From Arthrobacter sp. NicSoilB8 (GTDB lineage: Bacteria > Actinomycetota > Actinomycetes > Actinomycetales > Micrococcaceae), in assembly GCF_019977355.1 (NCBI RefSeq), contig NZ_AP024655.1, positions 496,001 through 560,000 of the forward strand: a DNA stretch of 64,000 nt. Direction: 5' to 3'. Positions 45,488-54,517 of this stretch are shown here, in pieces. Position numbers and translations under genes: made by a program. Each line of letters starts with the position of its first letter. Position 1 is the stretch's first letter. Under the pieces are notes generated by a model. It did not search any database, was not told the DNA's origin, and worked only from the letters and a program-made list of their open reading frames with translations.

Positions 45488-46033
45488 ATGGACCAGTCCC
45501 TGCAAGCCCACGTTAAGCTCGATGTCGTGTCCGACGTCGTCCGGATTGACGTCCGGGGGAGCCTCACGCAAGGCTCCCGTCCCTCCCTGCTGCAGATCAT
45601 CCAGCGCGTCCGGCGCATGGGCATCACCGCACACATCCGCGTCGACCTCGGCCGGGCCGCGTTCGTGGAATCGTCGGCCCTGGCCGGCCTGCGCAATGAC
45701 CTCAACGCGATCGACGGCGGTAGCGCCGGCCCGGAGACCGCCGGCATGCCGGCGCCCGGCGGTGTGTCCCTGGAATTAACCCCCCGCATCGATGACTCCG
45801 CCACCTTGCAGACACTGGACATGTCCGGAGAATTCCTGGCCTCGGTGGACCCCTCCGGCACCCGCCGGCTGACCCGGTTCTCCGACGACGAACTCCTCGC
45901 CGCGAGCGACTCCGTATTCGGCCTGCTCGATGACCCCACAGGCATGGCCCGCTCGGAACTCCTGGCGACGTATGACGAGATCGGCATGGAGATCAGCCGC
46001 CGCGAAGTCGGCAGCGAGCCCGAGCCGGCCTAG
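45488..46033 (+). CDS. STAS-domain protein (anti-sigma factor antagonist-like)
   Basis: Soluble protein of 181 aa. The first 80 residues resemble a STAS fold: VVRIDVRGSLTQGSRPSLL, then IRVDLGRAAFVESSALAGL, where the Ser pair corresponds to the phosphorylation site of SpoIIAA-like proteins. The C-terminal 90 residues include a helical segment RLTRFSDDELLAASDSVFGLLDD that I do not recognise. It lies 95 bp after the GAF-ANTAR gene, with GGAG before the ATG. A role in stress or partner-switch regulation is inferred; no kinase gene is adjacent. Confidence 0.7.
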   Translation: MDQSLQAHVKLDVVSDVVRIDVRGSLTQGSRPSLLQIIQRVRRMGITAHIRVDLGRAAFVESSALAGLRNDLNAIDGGSAGPETAGMPAPGGVSLELTPRIDDSATLQTLDMSGEFLASVDPSGTRRLTRFSDDELLAASDSVFGLLDDPTGMARSELLATYDEIGMEISRREVGSEPEPA

Positions 46034-46078
46034 CCGCCGCCCGGCTCCGGCGCGGGCCCGGGCCGCGTTGGCGTCTGT

Positions 46079-46144
46079 GTTCCAGCCCTGTTCCAGCCCC
46101 GTTCCAGCCCCGTGCCAGCCCCGTTCCAGTCCTGTTCCAGCCCT
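46079..46144. repeat. six tandem 11-bp units GTTCCAGCCCC
   Basis: Six consecutive 11-mers (46079, 46090, 46101, 46112, 46123, 46134) differ at one or two bases. They sit about 50 bp upstream of the hydrolase start. Because 11 is near one helical turn, all units face the same side of the DNA. Confidence 0.7.
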
Positions 46145-46183
46145 TGGGGGTGGCCCGGTTTCTCATCCCTGCCGGAGCGTGGA

Positions 46184-46198
46184 TACGGTAGTCATGTG
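46184..46198 (+). promoter_or_regulatory. leaderless promoter of the Tat-anchored hydrolase
   Basis: TACGGT at 46184-46189 is six bases before GTG 46196; no ribosome site. Confidence 0.5.
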
Positions 46199-47236
46199 CC
46201 GGCCGAAATGGAACCGAACCATCCGCGAGGCCCCGGCCCTGCCGAGGCCAGCCTGCTCCGCCACGCCACCGAACTCAAACGGATTTCACGGCGAACATTC
46301 CTGATCGGCGCCGGGTCCGCATCGCTGCTGGCGGCGGACATGCTCTTCACCCGGCGCGTGCAGACCGAGCGGCGGGTCAACCGGATCCTTGAGGTGAGGG
46401 ACGACGTGGCCGAACGGTATTTTCCGCACGCCAGCTGGATCCTGTTTCCCGGCTACAAGACGAGCTGGGAAGAGGCCCTCTGGATCCTGAACGCCCTGCG
46501 TGGCTCGCTGAACAAGCGGGGCCAGCTGGCCGCCGTCGGGTATTCCAACGAGGGACTGGACATCGACGAGGTGGTGATCGCCGTGATCGAGCACGTCCGC
46601 GCCCACCAGCTCACCACCCTCTATTTCTACGGCCACAGTTTCGGCGGCATGGTGGCAACCCAGGTGGCCGCCCGCCTGCGCGAGCTGCACGGCGTCGAAG
46701 TGGCGTTCATCCTGCTCGACTCCAGCCCGGCGAGCCGGCACGAGGTGCTGGACCAGAGCTGGTTCGAGGGCGTGGTGCTGCTCTACGAGAGCGGCTTCCG
46801 CTTCCCCACGGTGCTGCGCGGCGGCTACGAGCTCGGCGAGCGGATGCTCCACAAGGATGAACGCAGTTGGAGCCAGATCCTGGACCAGTCCCTGGAGCAG
46901 CTCTCGCCGATCGCGCCGTCCAGCGTGCTGATCCAGTCCGAATCCGCCTACATCTACCACTTTGACGTCAGCCGGTTTGTCGGCAAGCTCGGCGGCACCA
47001 AGATGGCCTTCATCGGCAACCCGAAGGACAAGACGGTGGACTACGAGACCGCTCGGGACACGTGGTCACTGACCTTCAAGGCCAATATGGCCTCGGCTGA
47101 CCTGCGCACCGACGGAGCCAGGCCGGAACACGCGAGCCCCGGCTGGAGCCCGTTCGTTTACCGGCCCATTATCGAAAAACTCCAGGACGACATCTTCCCG
47201 CTGCCCAACGGCGGCGGGAAGAAGACCGCGTTCTGA
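46196..47236 (+). CDS. alpha/beta-hydrolase with Tat-type N-terminal anchor
   Basis: Protein of 346 aa from GTG 46196. ISRRTFLIGAGSASLLAADML at about 30-50 has the twin-arginine pattern (Arg32-Arg33) and a hydrophobic stretch, written here only as its start ISRRTFLIGAG; there is no clear cleavage site, so it may stay membrane-anchored. The alpha/beta-hydrolase elbow FYGHSFGGMVA carries the likely nucleophile Ser148. The acid and His are less certain (MAFIGNPKDKTVD; late residues). It resembles thioesterase/lipase-fold surface proteins. Export in folded form outside the cell is inferred. An alternative start at ATG 46194 is out of frame. Confidence 0.75.
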   Translation: MPAEMEPNHPRGPGPAEASLLRHATELKRISRRTFLIGAGSASLLAADMLFTRRVQTERRVNRILEVRDDVAERYFPHASWILFPGYKTSWEEALWILNALRGSLNKRGQLAAVGYSNEGLDIDEVVIAVIEHVRAHQLTTLYFYGHSFGGMVATQVAARLRELHGVEVAFILLDSSPASRHEVLDQSWFEGVVLLYESGFRFPTVLRGGYELGERMLHKDERSWSQILDQSLEQLSPIAPSSVLIQSESAYIYHFDVSRFVGKLGGTKMAFIGNPKDKTVDYETARDTWSLTFKANMASADLRTDGARPEHASPGWSPFVYRPIIEKLQDDIFPLPNGGGKKTAF

Positions 47237-47283
47237 AGCGCTGCCCGGGGTGCTGCCCCGGTGCTGCCCGGGTGCTGCCCGGG

Positions 47284-48138
47284 TCAGATCTGGTTCTTGA
47301 GGTCCGCCACGGAATTGAGGATCTGGTTCGGCCGGAACGGGTATGCGGCGATGTCGTCCCGGTGCGTGATGCCGCTGAGCACCAGCACCGTGTGCAGGCC
47401 CGCTTCCATGCCGGCAATGATGTCGGTGTCCATGCGGTCCCCGATCATGGCCGTGGTTTCCGAGTGCGCGTCAATCTGGTTCATCGCCGAACGGAACATC
47501 ATCGGGTTGGGCTTGCCCACAATGTACGGTTCGCGTCCCGTGGCCTTGGTGATGAGGGCCGCGATGGCCCCGGTGGCGGGCATGGGGCCATCCTTCGAGG
47601 GCCCGGTGGCGTCCGGGTTCGTGGCAATGAACCGGGCACCGGCCAGGATCAGGCGGATGGCCATCGTGATGGCTTCGAACGAGTACGTGCGGGTCTCGCC
47701 GAGCACCACGAAGTCGGGGTTCTGGTCGGTGAGGATGAAGCCGGCCTCGTGGAGCGCCGTCGTGAGCCCCGCCTCGCCGATCGTGTAGGCGCGGTTGCCC
47801 GATTCCGAGCCGCGGACCTGGTCCTTGAGGAACTGTGCCGTGGCCAGGGCCGAGGTCCAGATGTTCTCCTCCGGGATTTCCAGGCCGGAGGAGCTTAGCC
47901 GGGCCGCGAGGTCCCGGGGCGTGAAGATCGAGTTGTTGGTCAGCACAAGGAACCGTTTGGAGGTGTCCACCCAGCGCTGGATCAGCTCGGACGCGCCCGG
48001 GATGGGCTGGTTCTCGTGAACCAGCACGCCGTCCATGTCCGTCAGCCAGCACTCGATTTCCTGGCCACTGCGGTACATCGAGGCATAGGAACGTGGCTCG
48101 TCTGAATCTGTCCGCTGCTCTTTGCGCTGTTCTGCCAT
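47284..48138 (-). CDS. HAD-IIA family phosphatase (NagD-like)
   Basis: Haloacid dehalogenase-type phosphatase of 284 aa. Motif I is WLTDMDGVLV (Asp34, Asp36), motif II FLVLTNNS, motif III Lys in VGKPNPMMF and motif IV MIGDRMDTDI. The cap is of the C2 type, as in NagD, 4-nitrophenylphosphatase and sugar-phosphate phosphatases. GGAGGA before ATG 48138 fixes the start; the open frame further upstream is antisense to the methyltransferase. It probably clears damaged or excess sugar phosphates. It is divergent from the SpoU gene with 54 bp between starts. Confidence 0.93.
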   Translation of the reverse strand: MAEQRKEQRTDSDEPRSYASMYRSGQEIECWLTDMDGVLVHENQPIPGASELIQRWVDTSKRFLVLTNNSIFTPRDLAARLSSSGLEIPEENIWTSALATAQFLKDQVRGSESGNRAYTIGEAGLTTALHEAGFILTDQNPDFVVLGETRTYSFEAITMAIRLILAGARFIATNPDATGPSKDGPMPATGAIAALITKATGREPYIVGKPNPMMFRSAMNQIDAHSETTAMIGDRMDTDIIAGMEAGLHTVLVLSGITHRDDIAAYPFRPNQILNSVADLKNQI

Positions 48139-48180
48139 GGTGTCCTCCGCCGTAAGTGTGCCGCTTCCTGCGCCTAAGTC

Positions 48181-48195
48181 TAATGTTGAGGCGTG
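48181..48195 (+). promoter_or_regulatory. leaderless promoter of the SpoU methyltransferase
   Basis: TAATGT at 48181-48186 is six bases before GTG 48193. The start GTGACTGA is the same as that of the leaderless LacI gene at 22293. Confidence 0.55.
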
Positions 48196-48912
48196 ACTGA
48201 ACCCGAGATTCCCGGCGACGCCGGTGCAGCGCCTGCGGCCGAGCCCGCGCCGGCACGTTCGACAGAGGCGACCGACGACACCGTAGCCGAGGAGGCAAAG
48301 GCGGAGGTCGGCGTCGGGCCCTGGGAAGGCGACCTTCCGCAGGGCGGGCACTGGGATCCGGACCTCCTGGCGGACGGGGACCGGCGCAACGTGGTGGACA
48401 AGTACCGCTATTGGAAGCACGAGGCGATCGTGGCGGACCTGGATTCCAAGCGCCACAGCTTCCACATCGCGATCGAAAACTGGCAGCACGACATGAACAT
48501 CGGCACCGTGGTCCGGTCCGCCAACGCGTTCCTCGCCAAGGAAGTCCACATCATCGGGCGACGCCGGTGGAACCGCCGCGGGGCCATGGTCACCGACCGC
48601 TACCAGCACATCCGGCACCACCCCACCGTCGAGGATTTCGTGGCCTGGGCGCAGGGGGAGGGGCTCGCGATCATCGGGATCGACATCTTCCCGGACTCCG
48701 TCCCGCTGGAGACCTATGAACTGCCCAAGGACTGCGTGCTGGTCTTCGGGCAGGAGGGCCCGGGCCTGACTCCCGAGGTCCATGAAGCGGCGGTCGCCAC
48801 GTTGTCGATCGAGCAGTTCGGCTCCACCCGTTCCATCAATGCCGCCTCCGCCGCGGCCATCGCGATGCACGCCTGGATCCGCCGCCACGTGTTCAACCAG
48901 CTCCCGGGGTAA
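48193..48912 (+). CDS. TrmH/SpoU family RNA 2'-O-methyltransferase
   Basis: SPOUT methyltransferase of 239 aa. After a 60-residue acidic Ala/Glu-rich N-terminus comes IENWQHDMNIGTVVRSANAF (motif 1 with Asn-Arg), VFGQEGPGLTPEV (motif 2) and STRSINAASAAAIAMHAW (motif 3 with the SAM knot). It methylates a ribose in tRNA or rRNA; the exact site is not told by sequence. It begins with GTG after a TANNNT box without a leader. Its stop is about 45 bp before the left arm of an inverted repeat pair. Confidence 0.92.
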   Translation: MTEPEIPGDAGAAPAAEPAPARSTEATDDTVAEEAKAEVGVGPWEGDLPQGGHWDPDLLADGDRRNVVDKYRYWKHEAIVADLDSKRHSFHIAIENWQHDMNIGTVVRSANAFLAKEVHIIGRRRWNRRGAMVTDRYQHIRHHPTVEDFVAWAQGEGLAIIGIDIFPDSVPLETYELPKDCVLVFGQEGPGLTPEVHEAAVATLSIEQFGSTRSINAASAAAIAMHAWIRRHVFNQLPG

Positions 48913-48956
48913 GGGCCGCCCACTCCCCGAGGGTTTCCCGTCCGCGCGGGGGTCTT

Positions 48957-49017
48957 CCGCCGAGTGGGCATTTCGCGGCAATGTTTTCGCGCCGCACTGC
49001 CGCGAAATGCGAACTCG
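48957..49017. repeat. left palindromic repeat flanking the DUF559-type gene
   Basis: Hairpin-forming element: GCATTTCGCGGCA on one side and TGCCGCGAAATGC on the other, within outer ends GAGTGGG and GAACTC. Its reverse complement closely matches the element at 50026-50085, so the two form an inverted pair around the gene between them. Confidence 0.8.
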
Positions 49018-49084
49018 ATGGGCTGTCCGGACCCGGACTGTGGATAACTCGCTCGGGGCGTGGCGGAAGCGGCCACAATTGGCC

Positions 49085-50032
49085 ATGCGCAGGGCACCGC
49101 TTCCGCTCCACCTGACGACCGGTTCATTCTCTCTGCGTGCCGCGGACAACGCGGGCGTCACCCGCACGCGCACCGCGGCGCAGGATCTGGTGACCGTATC
49201 CCGCGGCATCCGGGTCCCCACGGATTCTGCCGCCGCCGGAGCCGCCGCCCTGCGCGCCTATACCGACCTCGATGACGAGTCCATCCTCAGCCTCGGATCG
49301 GCGGCACGGCTCTGGAACACGCCCCTGCCCGGCTGGCTCGAGGCGGACTGGCGCATCCACCTGGCCCGGCGCCGGGGCCGGAGCACGCCGCGGCGGGTCA
49401 ACGTCGTGGGGCACCAGCTGGCGCTCCGGCCGGATGAAGTCACGGAGTTCGACGGCGTCCGGCTCACCTCGCCCGCCCGGACCTGGCTGGACCTGGCCTC
49501 GGTGCTCAGCGCCGATGATCTTGTCGTGGCCGGCGATTCCCTCGTTTGCGAGCACGGGCCGGAGTTCCCCTTCCCCCGCGCAGCCTTGTGCAGCGTCGAG
49601 GAGTTGCGGGCCATGCTGGAGCGGCACGCCGGAAGCCGCGGCGTGCGGAAGGCTCGGGCAGCGGCCGAGCTCATTCGGGTGGGGTCCGATTCGCCGCCCG
49701 AAACGCGGCTGCGCCTGGTGCTCGTGCGTGCCGGGCTGCCCGAACCGATCCTGAACCACGTGATCCGGGCCAGGGATCCCCGGGGCGGCACGGGCACTCC
49801 GGTCCTGTGGCCTGACGCCGCCTATCCGCAGTGGCGGATTGCGCTCCAGTACGAAGGAGCGCACCACAACGGGGAGGACCAGTACCTGTGGGACATCGGG
49901 AGGGCCGATACCGCGACGCGCTGCGGCTGGCTTGAAGTGCGTTTGTCCCGGTTGGACCTCGACGGCGAACATCCTGCAGCCGTCCGCAAGGTCCGGAATG
50001 CCCTGGCGGGCCGGGGCTGGCGCGCGAGTTGA
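49085..50032 (+). CDS. AbiEi/DUF559-type protein (Vsr-like endonuclease fold)
   Basis: Protein of 315 aa starting MRRAPLPLHLTTGSF. The first 60 residues look like the winged-helix start of AbiEi-type antitoxin families (ADNAGVTRTRTAAQDLVTVSRGIRVPT). The C-terminal 80 residues match DUF559/Vsr-like nuclease folds: an Asp in LWPDAAYPQWRIALQYEGAHH, then QYLWDIGRADTATRCGWLEVRL. Members are frequent in actinobacteria and their role is not established; defence or DNA repair has been proposed from the fold. The gene is boxed by inverted palindromic repeats, and its stop codon lies inside the right one. CACAAT lies a few bases before the ATG, without a ribosome site. Confidence 0.75.
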   Translation: MRRAPLPLHLTTGSFSLRAADNAGVTRTRTAAQDLVTVSRGIRVPTDSAAAGAAALRAYTDLDDESILSLGSAARLWNTPLPGWLEADWRIHLARRRGRSTPRRVNVVGHQLALRPDEVTEFDGVRLTSPARTWLDLASVLSADDLVVAGDSLVCEHGPEFPFPRAALCSVEELRAMLERHAGSRGVRKARAAAELIRVGSDSPPETRLRLVLVRAGLPEPILNHVIRARDPRGGTGTPVLWPDAAYPQWRIALQYEGAHHNGEDQYLWDIGRADTATRCGWLEVRLSRLDLDGEHPAAVRKVRNALAGRGWRAS

Positions 50033-50085
50033 CATTTAACGGCAGTTTGCCCGCGCAACACTGCCGCGAAATGCCCACTCGGCGG
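50026..50085. repeat. right palindromic repeat flanking the DUF559-type gene
   Basis: Inverted partner of 48957-49017. CACTGCCGCGAAATGCCCACTCGGCGG is the well-kept half, described here by its core TGCCGCGAAATGCCCACTC; the other half (GACATTTAACGGCAG) is more divergent. The stop codon of the enclosed gene (50030-50032) is inside this element. Confidence 0.8.
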
Positions 50086-50242
50086 AGCTGCCGCGACACC
50101 GGACGCGGCCGGACGCGAGTGTTACAGCGGCCTAGTGACCGGAGACACTGCCCCGGCGCAGGAATGGCTAGGATGGTTCCTAGCCGACGAGGTTCCCTCC
50201 AGGATCACCAGCCCGTAGACGAAATTCACATTAGGAGTCAGC

Positions 50243-51262
<1,020 letters not shown>

Positions 51263-51264
51263 TC

Positions 51265-51690
51265 ATGTCCGACGAGTTCCGCAAGAACCTGATGGGCCCC
51301 GAGCCCACGCTCCTGCCTGCCGAGACTGAGATCTACCAGCACCTCGCGCTCGGCCAGGAAGCCGTGGACCTCGTGGCGAAGCACCCCACGTCCTCGCTCC
51401 TGTGGGCCATCCTGGCCGAGGAAGCGTGGGATGAGGGCCGCACCATCGATTCCTATGCGTACTCGCGGGTGGGTTACCACCGCGGTCTGGATTCGCTGCG
51501 CCGCAACGGCTGGCGCGGCGTCGGACCGATCCCGTGGGAGCACGAGCCCAACCGCGGTTTCCTGCGCTCCCTCTACTCGCTGGGCCGGGCATCCGCCGCG
51601 ATCGGCGAGGCCGAGGAACCGGAGCGGATCGAAAAGTTCCTCAAGGATTCCGATCCCGGCGCCAAGGCAGCCATCGAAGCCCAGGGCTGA
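51265..51690 (+). CDS. DUF3151 family protein
   Basis: Conserved actinobacterial protein of 141 aa. MSDEFRKNLMGPEPTLLP and the Trp/Arg-rich centre RVGYHRGLDSLRRNGWRG are typical, as is EPNRGFLRSLYSL. It is mostly helical and cytoplasmic. Its function is unknown. It is almost always found directly after the class II aldolase gene, as here with two bases between, so the two are translationally coupled. A role linked to glycolysis is only suggested by that neighbourhood. Confidence 0.92.
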   Translation: MSDEFRKNLMGPEPTLLPAETEIYQHLALGQEAVDLVAKHPTSSLLWAILAEEAWDEGRTIDSYAYSRVGYHRGLDSLRRNGWRGVGPIPWEHEPNRGFLRSLYSLGRASAAIGEAEEPERIEKFLKDSDPGAKAAIEAQG

Positions 51691-51707
51691 CTCAGCACCA
51701 ATCGAAG

Positions 51708-51770
51708 CAACGCGGGGTCACTTCCGGCCCATCCCACCACGGTGGACGGGCCGGAAGTGACCCCGCGTTG
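51708..51770. repeat. palindromic repeat, family A copy 2
   Basis: A 23-bp perfect stem (51708-51730 with 51748-51770), outer end CAACGCGGGGTCA, and an inner CCACC/GGTGG pair at the tip. It shares the outer arm and the CCGGCCC block with 5053-5115. It follows the DUF3151 gene and is probably its terminator. Confidence 0.85.
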
Positions 51771-51796
51771 TGGTTTAAGCGGTGACGGATAAACGA

Positions 51797-51838
51797 ACGA
51801 CGGCGGGCTCCCACCTTGAGATGGGAGCCCGCCGTCGT
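51797..51838. terminator. 17-bp hairpin between convergent genes
   Basis: ACGACGGCGGGCTCCCA (51797-51813) pairs perfectly with 51822-51838; loop of eight bases. On the minus strand it is ten bases after the stop of the 51849 gene and runs into TCGTTCGTTT, so it fits a terminator for that gene. Confidence 0.75.
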
Positions 51839-51848
51839 GCGTCAGAAA

Positions 51849-52481
51849 TCAGTTGGTCTTCGCGAGACCGGTGCGGGCCATGGCGTCCGCGTAGGCGGTG
51901 TGCATTTCCGCGAGGTACTCCTCCTGGCGGGCCGGGGTTCCGGCGAACGCGCGGCCGCTGAGTGAGCGGACCTTGTAGGTCTTCAGGCCGCGGCGCCAGA
52001 TCATGGGCACTTCGGTCTTGAGCAACAGGTTGGCCAGGCGGTTGGCCTCGGTGCCGTGGGCCACGATCACGGAGGCGCGGGGCACCAGGGCCAGGAACTT
52101 CAGCAGCGGCTTGAGGCCGGCGGAGATCTGGTCCGGGGTGAACTTGCCGTTGGGCTCGCCGGGGACGTGCCACGGGTGGACGTTCCACGGCATGACGAAT
52201 TCGGGGCGCAGGCCAAGCTTCCACTGGATGCCGAGCATGCGGGTGGCCGCCTCGTCGTCGCCGGCGGTGATGAAGCCCGAGGCGTCCGCGGTCCCGATGT
52301 TGGAGTACAGGCTGATGATGCGGCACTCATCGACGTCGTGGATCGGGTCCACGTAGGGGACAGCGGTGCCAGCCTTGGTTGCCTGGAGAGCATCGCAGAG
52401 CTCATTGACGGGGGCGACGTTGGGTTCGTACCGGCGGCTCAGGAGCTCTTCGCGGAAATTTTCAGTGGCCAGGGCTGTCAT
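51849..52481 (-). CDS. uracil-DNA glycosylase-like protein
   Basis: Protein of 210 aa that looks like a distant uracil-DNA glycosylase superfamily member. FVMPWNVHPWHVPGEPNGKF resembles the family's first active-site region and VIVAHGTEANRLANLL the later His-containing loop; classical motifs are not intact. The frame is open 18 codons further up; MTALATENFREEL at 52481 is preferred, though its GGAG is 12 bases away. It stands alone between a terminator and a divergent region. DNA repair is possible but not proven; call it tentative. Confidence 0.6.
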   Translation of the reverse strand: MTALATENFREELLSRRYEPNVAPVNELCDALQATKAGTAVPYVDPIHDVDECRIISLYSNIGTADASGFITAGDDEAATRMLGIQWKLGLRPEFVMPWNVHPWHVPGEPNGKFTPDQISAGLKPLLKFLALVPRASVIVAHGTEANRLANLLLKTEVPMIWRRGLKTYKVRSLSGRAFAGTPARQEEYLAEMHTAYADAMARTGLAKTN

Positions 52482-52668
52482 ATGTTGCTGGGTCTCCTGC
52501 AGGATTGGCAAAGCTGCCACACCGTCTGCGGGCACGCCGATTACCGGGCATACGGAGCATTGGTGTGGTTTGAAAATGTGGTGTGGACCGATTCCTGATC
52601 GATCCTTATCAGTCTATCAAGCCCCGCGAAATGCGGCGCCGGCCCCGGTTCCCGCCTGCCCGGCTCTG

Positions 52669-53892
52669 CTACCAGAGCCGCTTGGTGGCGCGGCGTGCGC
52701 CTTCGCCGAGGGCCTCCAGCTTGGCGTACGCAATCTGCGGATGCACCCTGCCGCCCAGCCCGCAATCTGTGGACGCAATCACGTTTTCGCGGCCGACGAG
52801 GGTCGCGAAGCGCACGATCCGGTCCGCGACAAGGTCCGGGTGCTCCACGACATTGGTGGCGTGGGAGACGACACCGGGAATGATGACCTTGCCCTCGGGG
52901 AGCCTGGTGTCCTCCCACACCCGCCACTCGTGTTCGTGCCGGACGTTGGCCGCTTCGAAGGAGTAGCCGCCGGCATTGACCTGGAGGACCGGGCCGACGA
53001 TGTCCGCGAACGGGATGTCCGTGGTGTGCGGGCCGTGCCAGGAACCCCAGCAGACATGCAGCCGGATCTTGTCCTCCGGGAGGCCTCGCAGCGCCCAGTT
53101 GGTGGCCTCGACCCGGAGCTGGATGAACTTCAGGTAGTCCTCGAGGCTCGGCTCAGGGTTGATCTGGTCCCAGCTCTCGGCCAGGGACGGATCGTCGAGC
53201 TGGACCGTCAGGCCGGCGTCGATGATGGCTTTGTATTCCTCACGCATGGCGTCGGCGCAGGCGTAGAGCAGTTCCTCGTCGCTCCGGTAGTACTCGTTGG
53301 CCACGCGGGCGCATGAACCGGGGGAGAGGGACGCGACGAAGCCCTCGGTGAGGCCGGCCGCGGCCAGGCCGGTCTTGAGGTTGGCGATGTCCAGGGCCAC
53401 GAGTGCCTGGCCCGTGTACGTCAGCGGCCCGGCGATCTTCGGCTGCGTGACCGCGCGGCGGTGGGCCAGGATCCCTGAGGAGGGGTCGTTGTAGGCGTCA
53501 TCGAACTTCAGCCGGTCCCGGCGGTCGGGGAAGGATGTCAGCACGATGTGGCCAGGCGAGGACCGGTGCGCGGTGGCGTCGGCCCAGCGGTCGACGTCGG
53601 TCGGTTCCAGTCCGCCGAGCCTGGAGAAGGAGTAATTCCACCAGGCGCCGTAGTCCACGGAACTGGACATCGTGTGCCCGTATTCGCCGTCGTTGGGGAT
53701 ATCGATGCCGAGATCCTTCTGGCGCTGGACGACGTCCACGACCGAGGTTTCCAGCAGGTCCAGGAATTCGGGCGTGACGCCGTCGGCTTCCTTGGCCTCG
53801 TTCGCGGCGATGAGTTCGGGCGTTCGGGGCAGCGAGCCGGCATGGGTGACGCGGATATGGTCCGTGTTCCGGGAGGGAGTGTTCTGGGACAT
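52669..53892 (-). CDS. cobalamin-independent methionine synthase-like protein
   Basis: MetE C-terminal-type TIM barrel of 407 aa, about half of full-length MetE. The start is MSQNTPSRN, then HAGSLPRTPEL (folate/thiol region), LHVCWGSWHGPH with His and Cys zinc-ligand candidates, and ASTDCGLGGRVHP with the final Cys. The N-terminal half of MetE is missing, as in methyltransferases such as YxjG-type or archaeal MetE. AAGGAA precedes the ATG. It may methylate homocysteine or another thiol from a non-folate donor. No methionine gene is adjacent. Confidence 0.82.
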   Translation of the reverse strand: MSQNTPSRNTDHIRVTHAGSLPRTPELIAANEAKEADGVTPEFLDLLETSVVDVVQRQKDLGIDIPNDGEYGHTMSSSVDYGAWWNYSFSRLGGLEPTDVDRWADATAHRSSPGHIVLTSFPDRRDRLKFDDAYNDPSSGILAHRRAVTQPKIAGPLTYTGQALVALDIANLKTGLAAAGLTEGFVASLSPGSCARVANEYYRSDEELLYACADAMREEYKAIIDAGLTVQLDDPSLAESWDQINPEPSLEDYLKFIQLRVEATNWALRGLPEDKIRLHVCWGSWHGPHTTDIPFADIVGPVLQVNAGGYSFEAANVRHEHEWRVWEDTRLPEGKVIIPGVVSHATNVVEHPDLVADRIVRFATLVGRENVIASTDCGLGGRVHPQIAYAKLEALGEGARRATKRLW

Positions 53893-54117
53893 GGCGCGGA
53901 TTCCTTTCCATCGGTCCTGGCGGTAGCACCGTGGCCGGTCACGGCGGCCGCGTTCCAGCGGGCTGTCTCCGGCAGGTTGCTGCGGCGTCAACGATCCAGG
54001 TCCCTCGGCCGCTCGGGATGGTCAATCTCACTTAATTCCATGCCGGATCGTCCCGCAAGTCACGCCCGCTATGTGGCGGGCCGGTGCTGGCGGCCCGGGC
54101 TGATGGACGATGCAGCC

Positions 54118-54320
54118 ATGACGAACCCTATGAAGAAGGAAGAATCATCCGCTGCCGCCGTCGACGCCTTCGAGGGCTGGCCGCAGACCTCGCCGGCGCG
54201 GGGCTCTTCGATCCGTCGGGGATGGGGCGGCCGTTCAGGGACTGGGTGGAGGTGCCGGCGGCGTCCGCGGAGGCATGGCCGGCCCTCGCCGAAGCCGCCC
54301 TGGCGTTCACCGCAGGCTAG
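54118..54320 (+). pseudogene. TfoX-like N-terminal domain protein, internally deleted
   Basis: Two pieces in different frames. The first, starting at ATG 54118, reads MTNPMKKEESSAAAVDAFEG and looks like the start of a TfoX-N family protein. The second frame, to TAG 54318-54320, reads LAADLAGAGLFDPSGMGRPFRDWVEVPA and ends AEAALAFTAG, the usual C-terminus of that family. The middle (about 50 residues with the MFG region) is missing and the frame is shifted. So this is likely the wreck of a small TfoX-type gene. The rest of 53893-54517 has no gene. Confidence 0.45.
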
Positions 54321-54517
54321 CGGCCCTATGCCGGCAGGGACCCAAAGCGATGCCGGTCACCGATTTCGGCTAAACTTGGGTGGTAAGAGCCCCGGAACTC
54401 TGGCGTTGGGTAAGAGCACAGCGGTAGATTCGGGGCATTCTCATGAACGGCGTTGAACTGCGCTGGCCACCTGGTCAATCGCACGCAGTTCGGCCCGAAC
54501 GAATGGGGGAGGATCCC

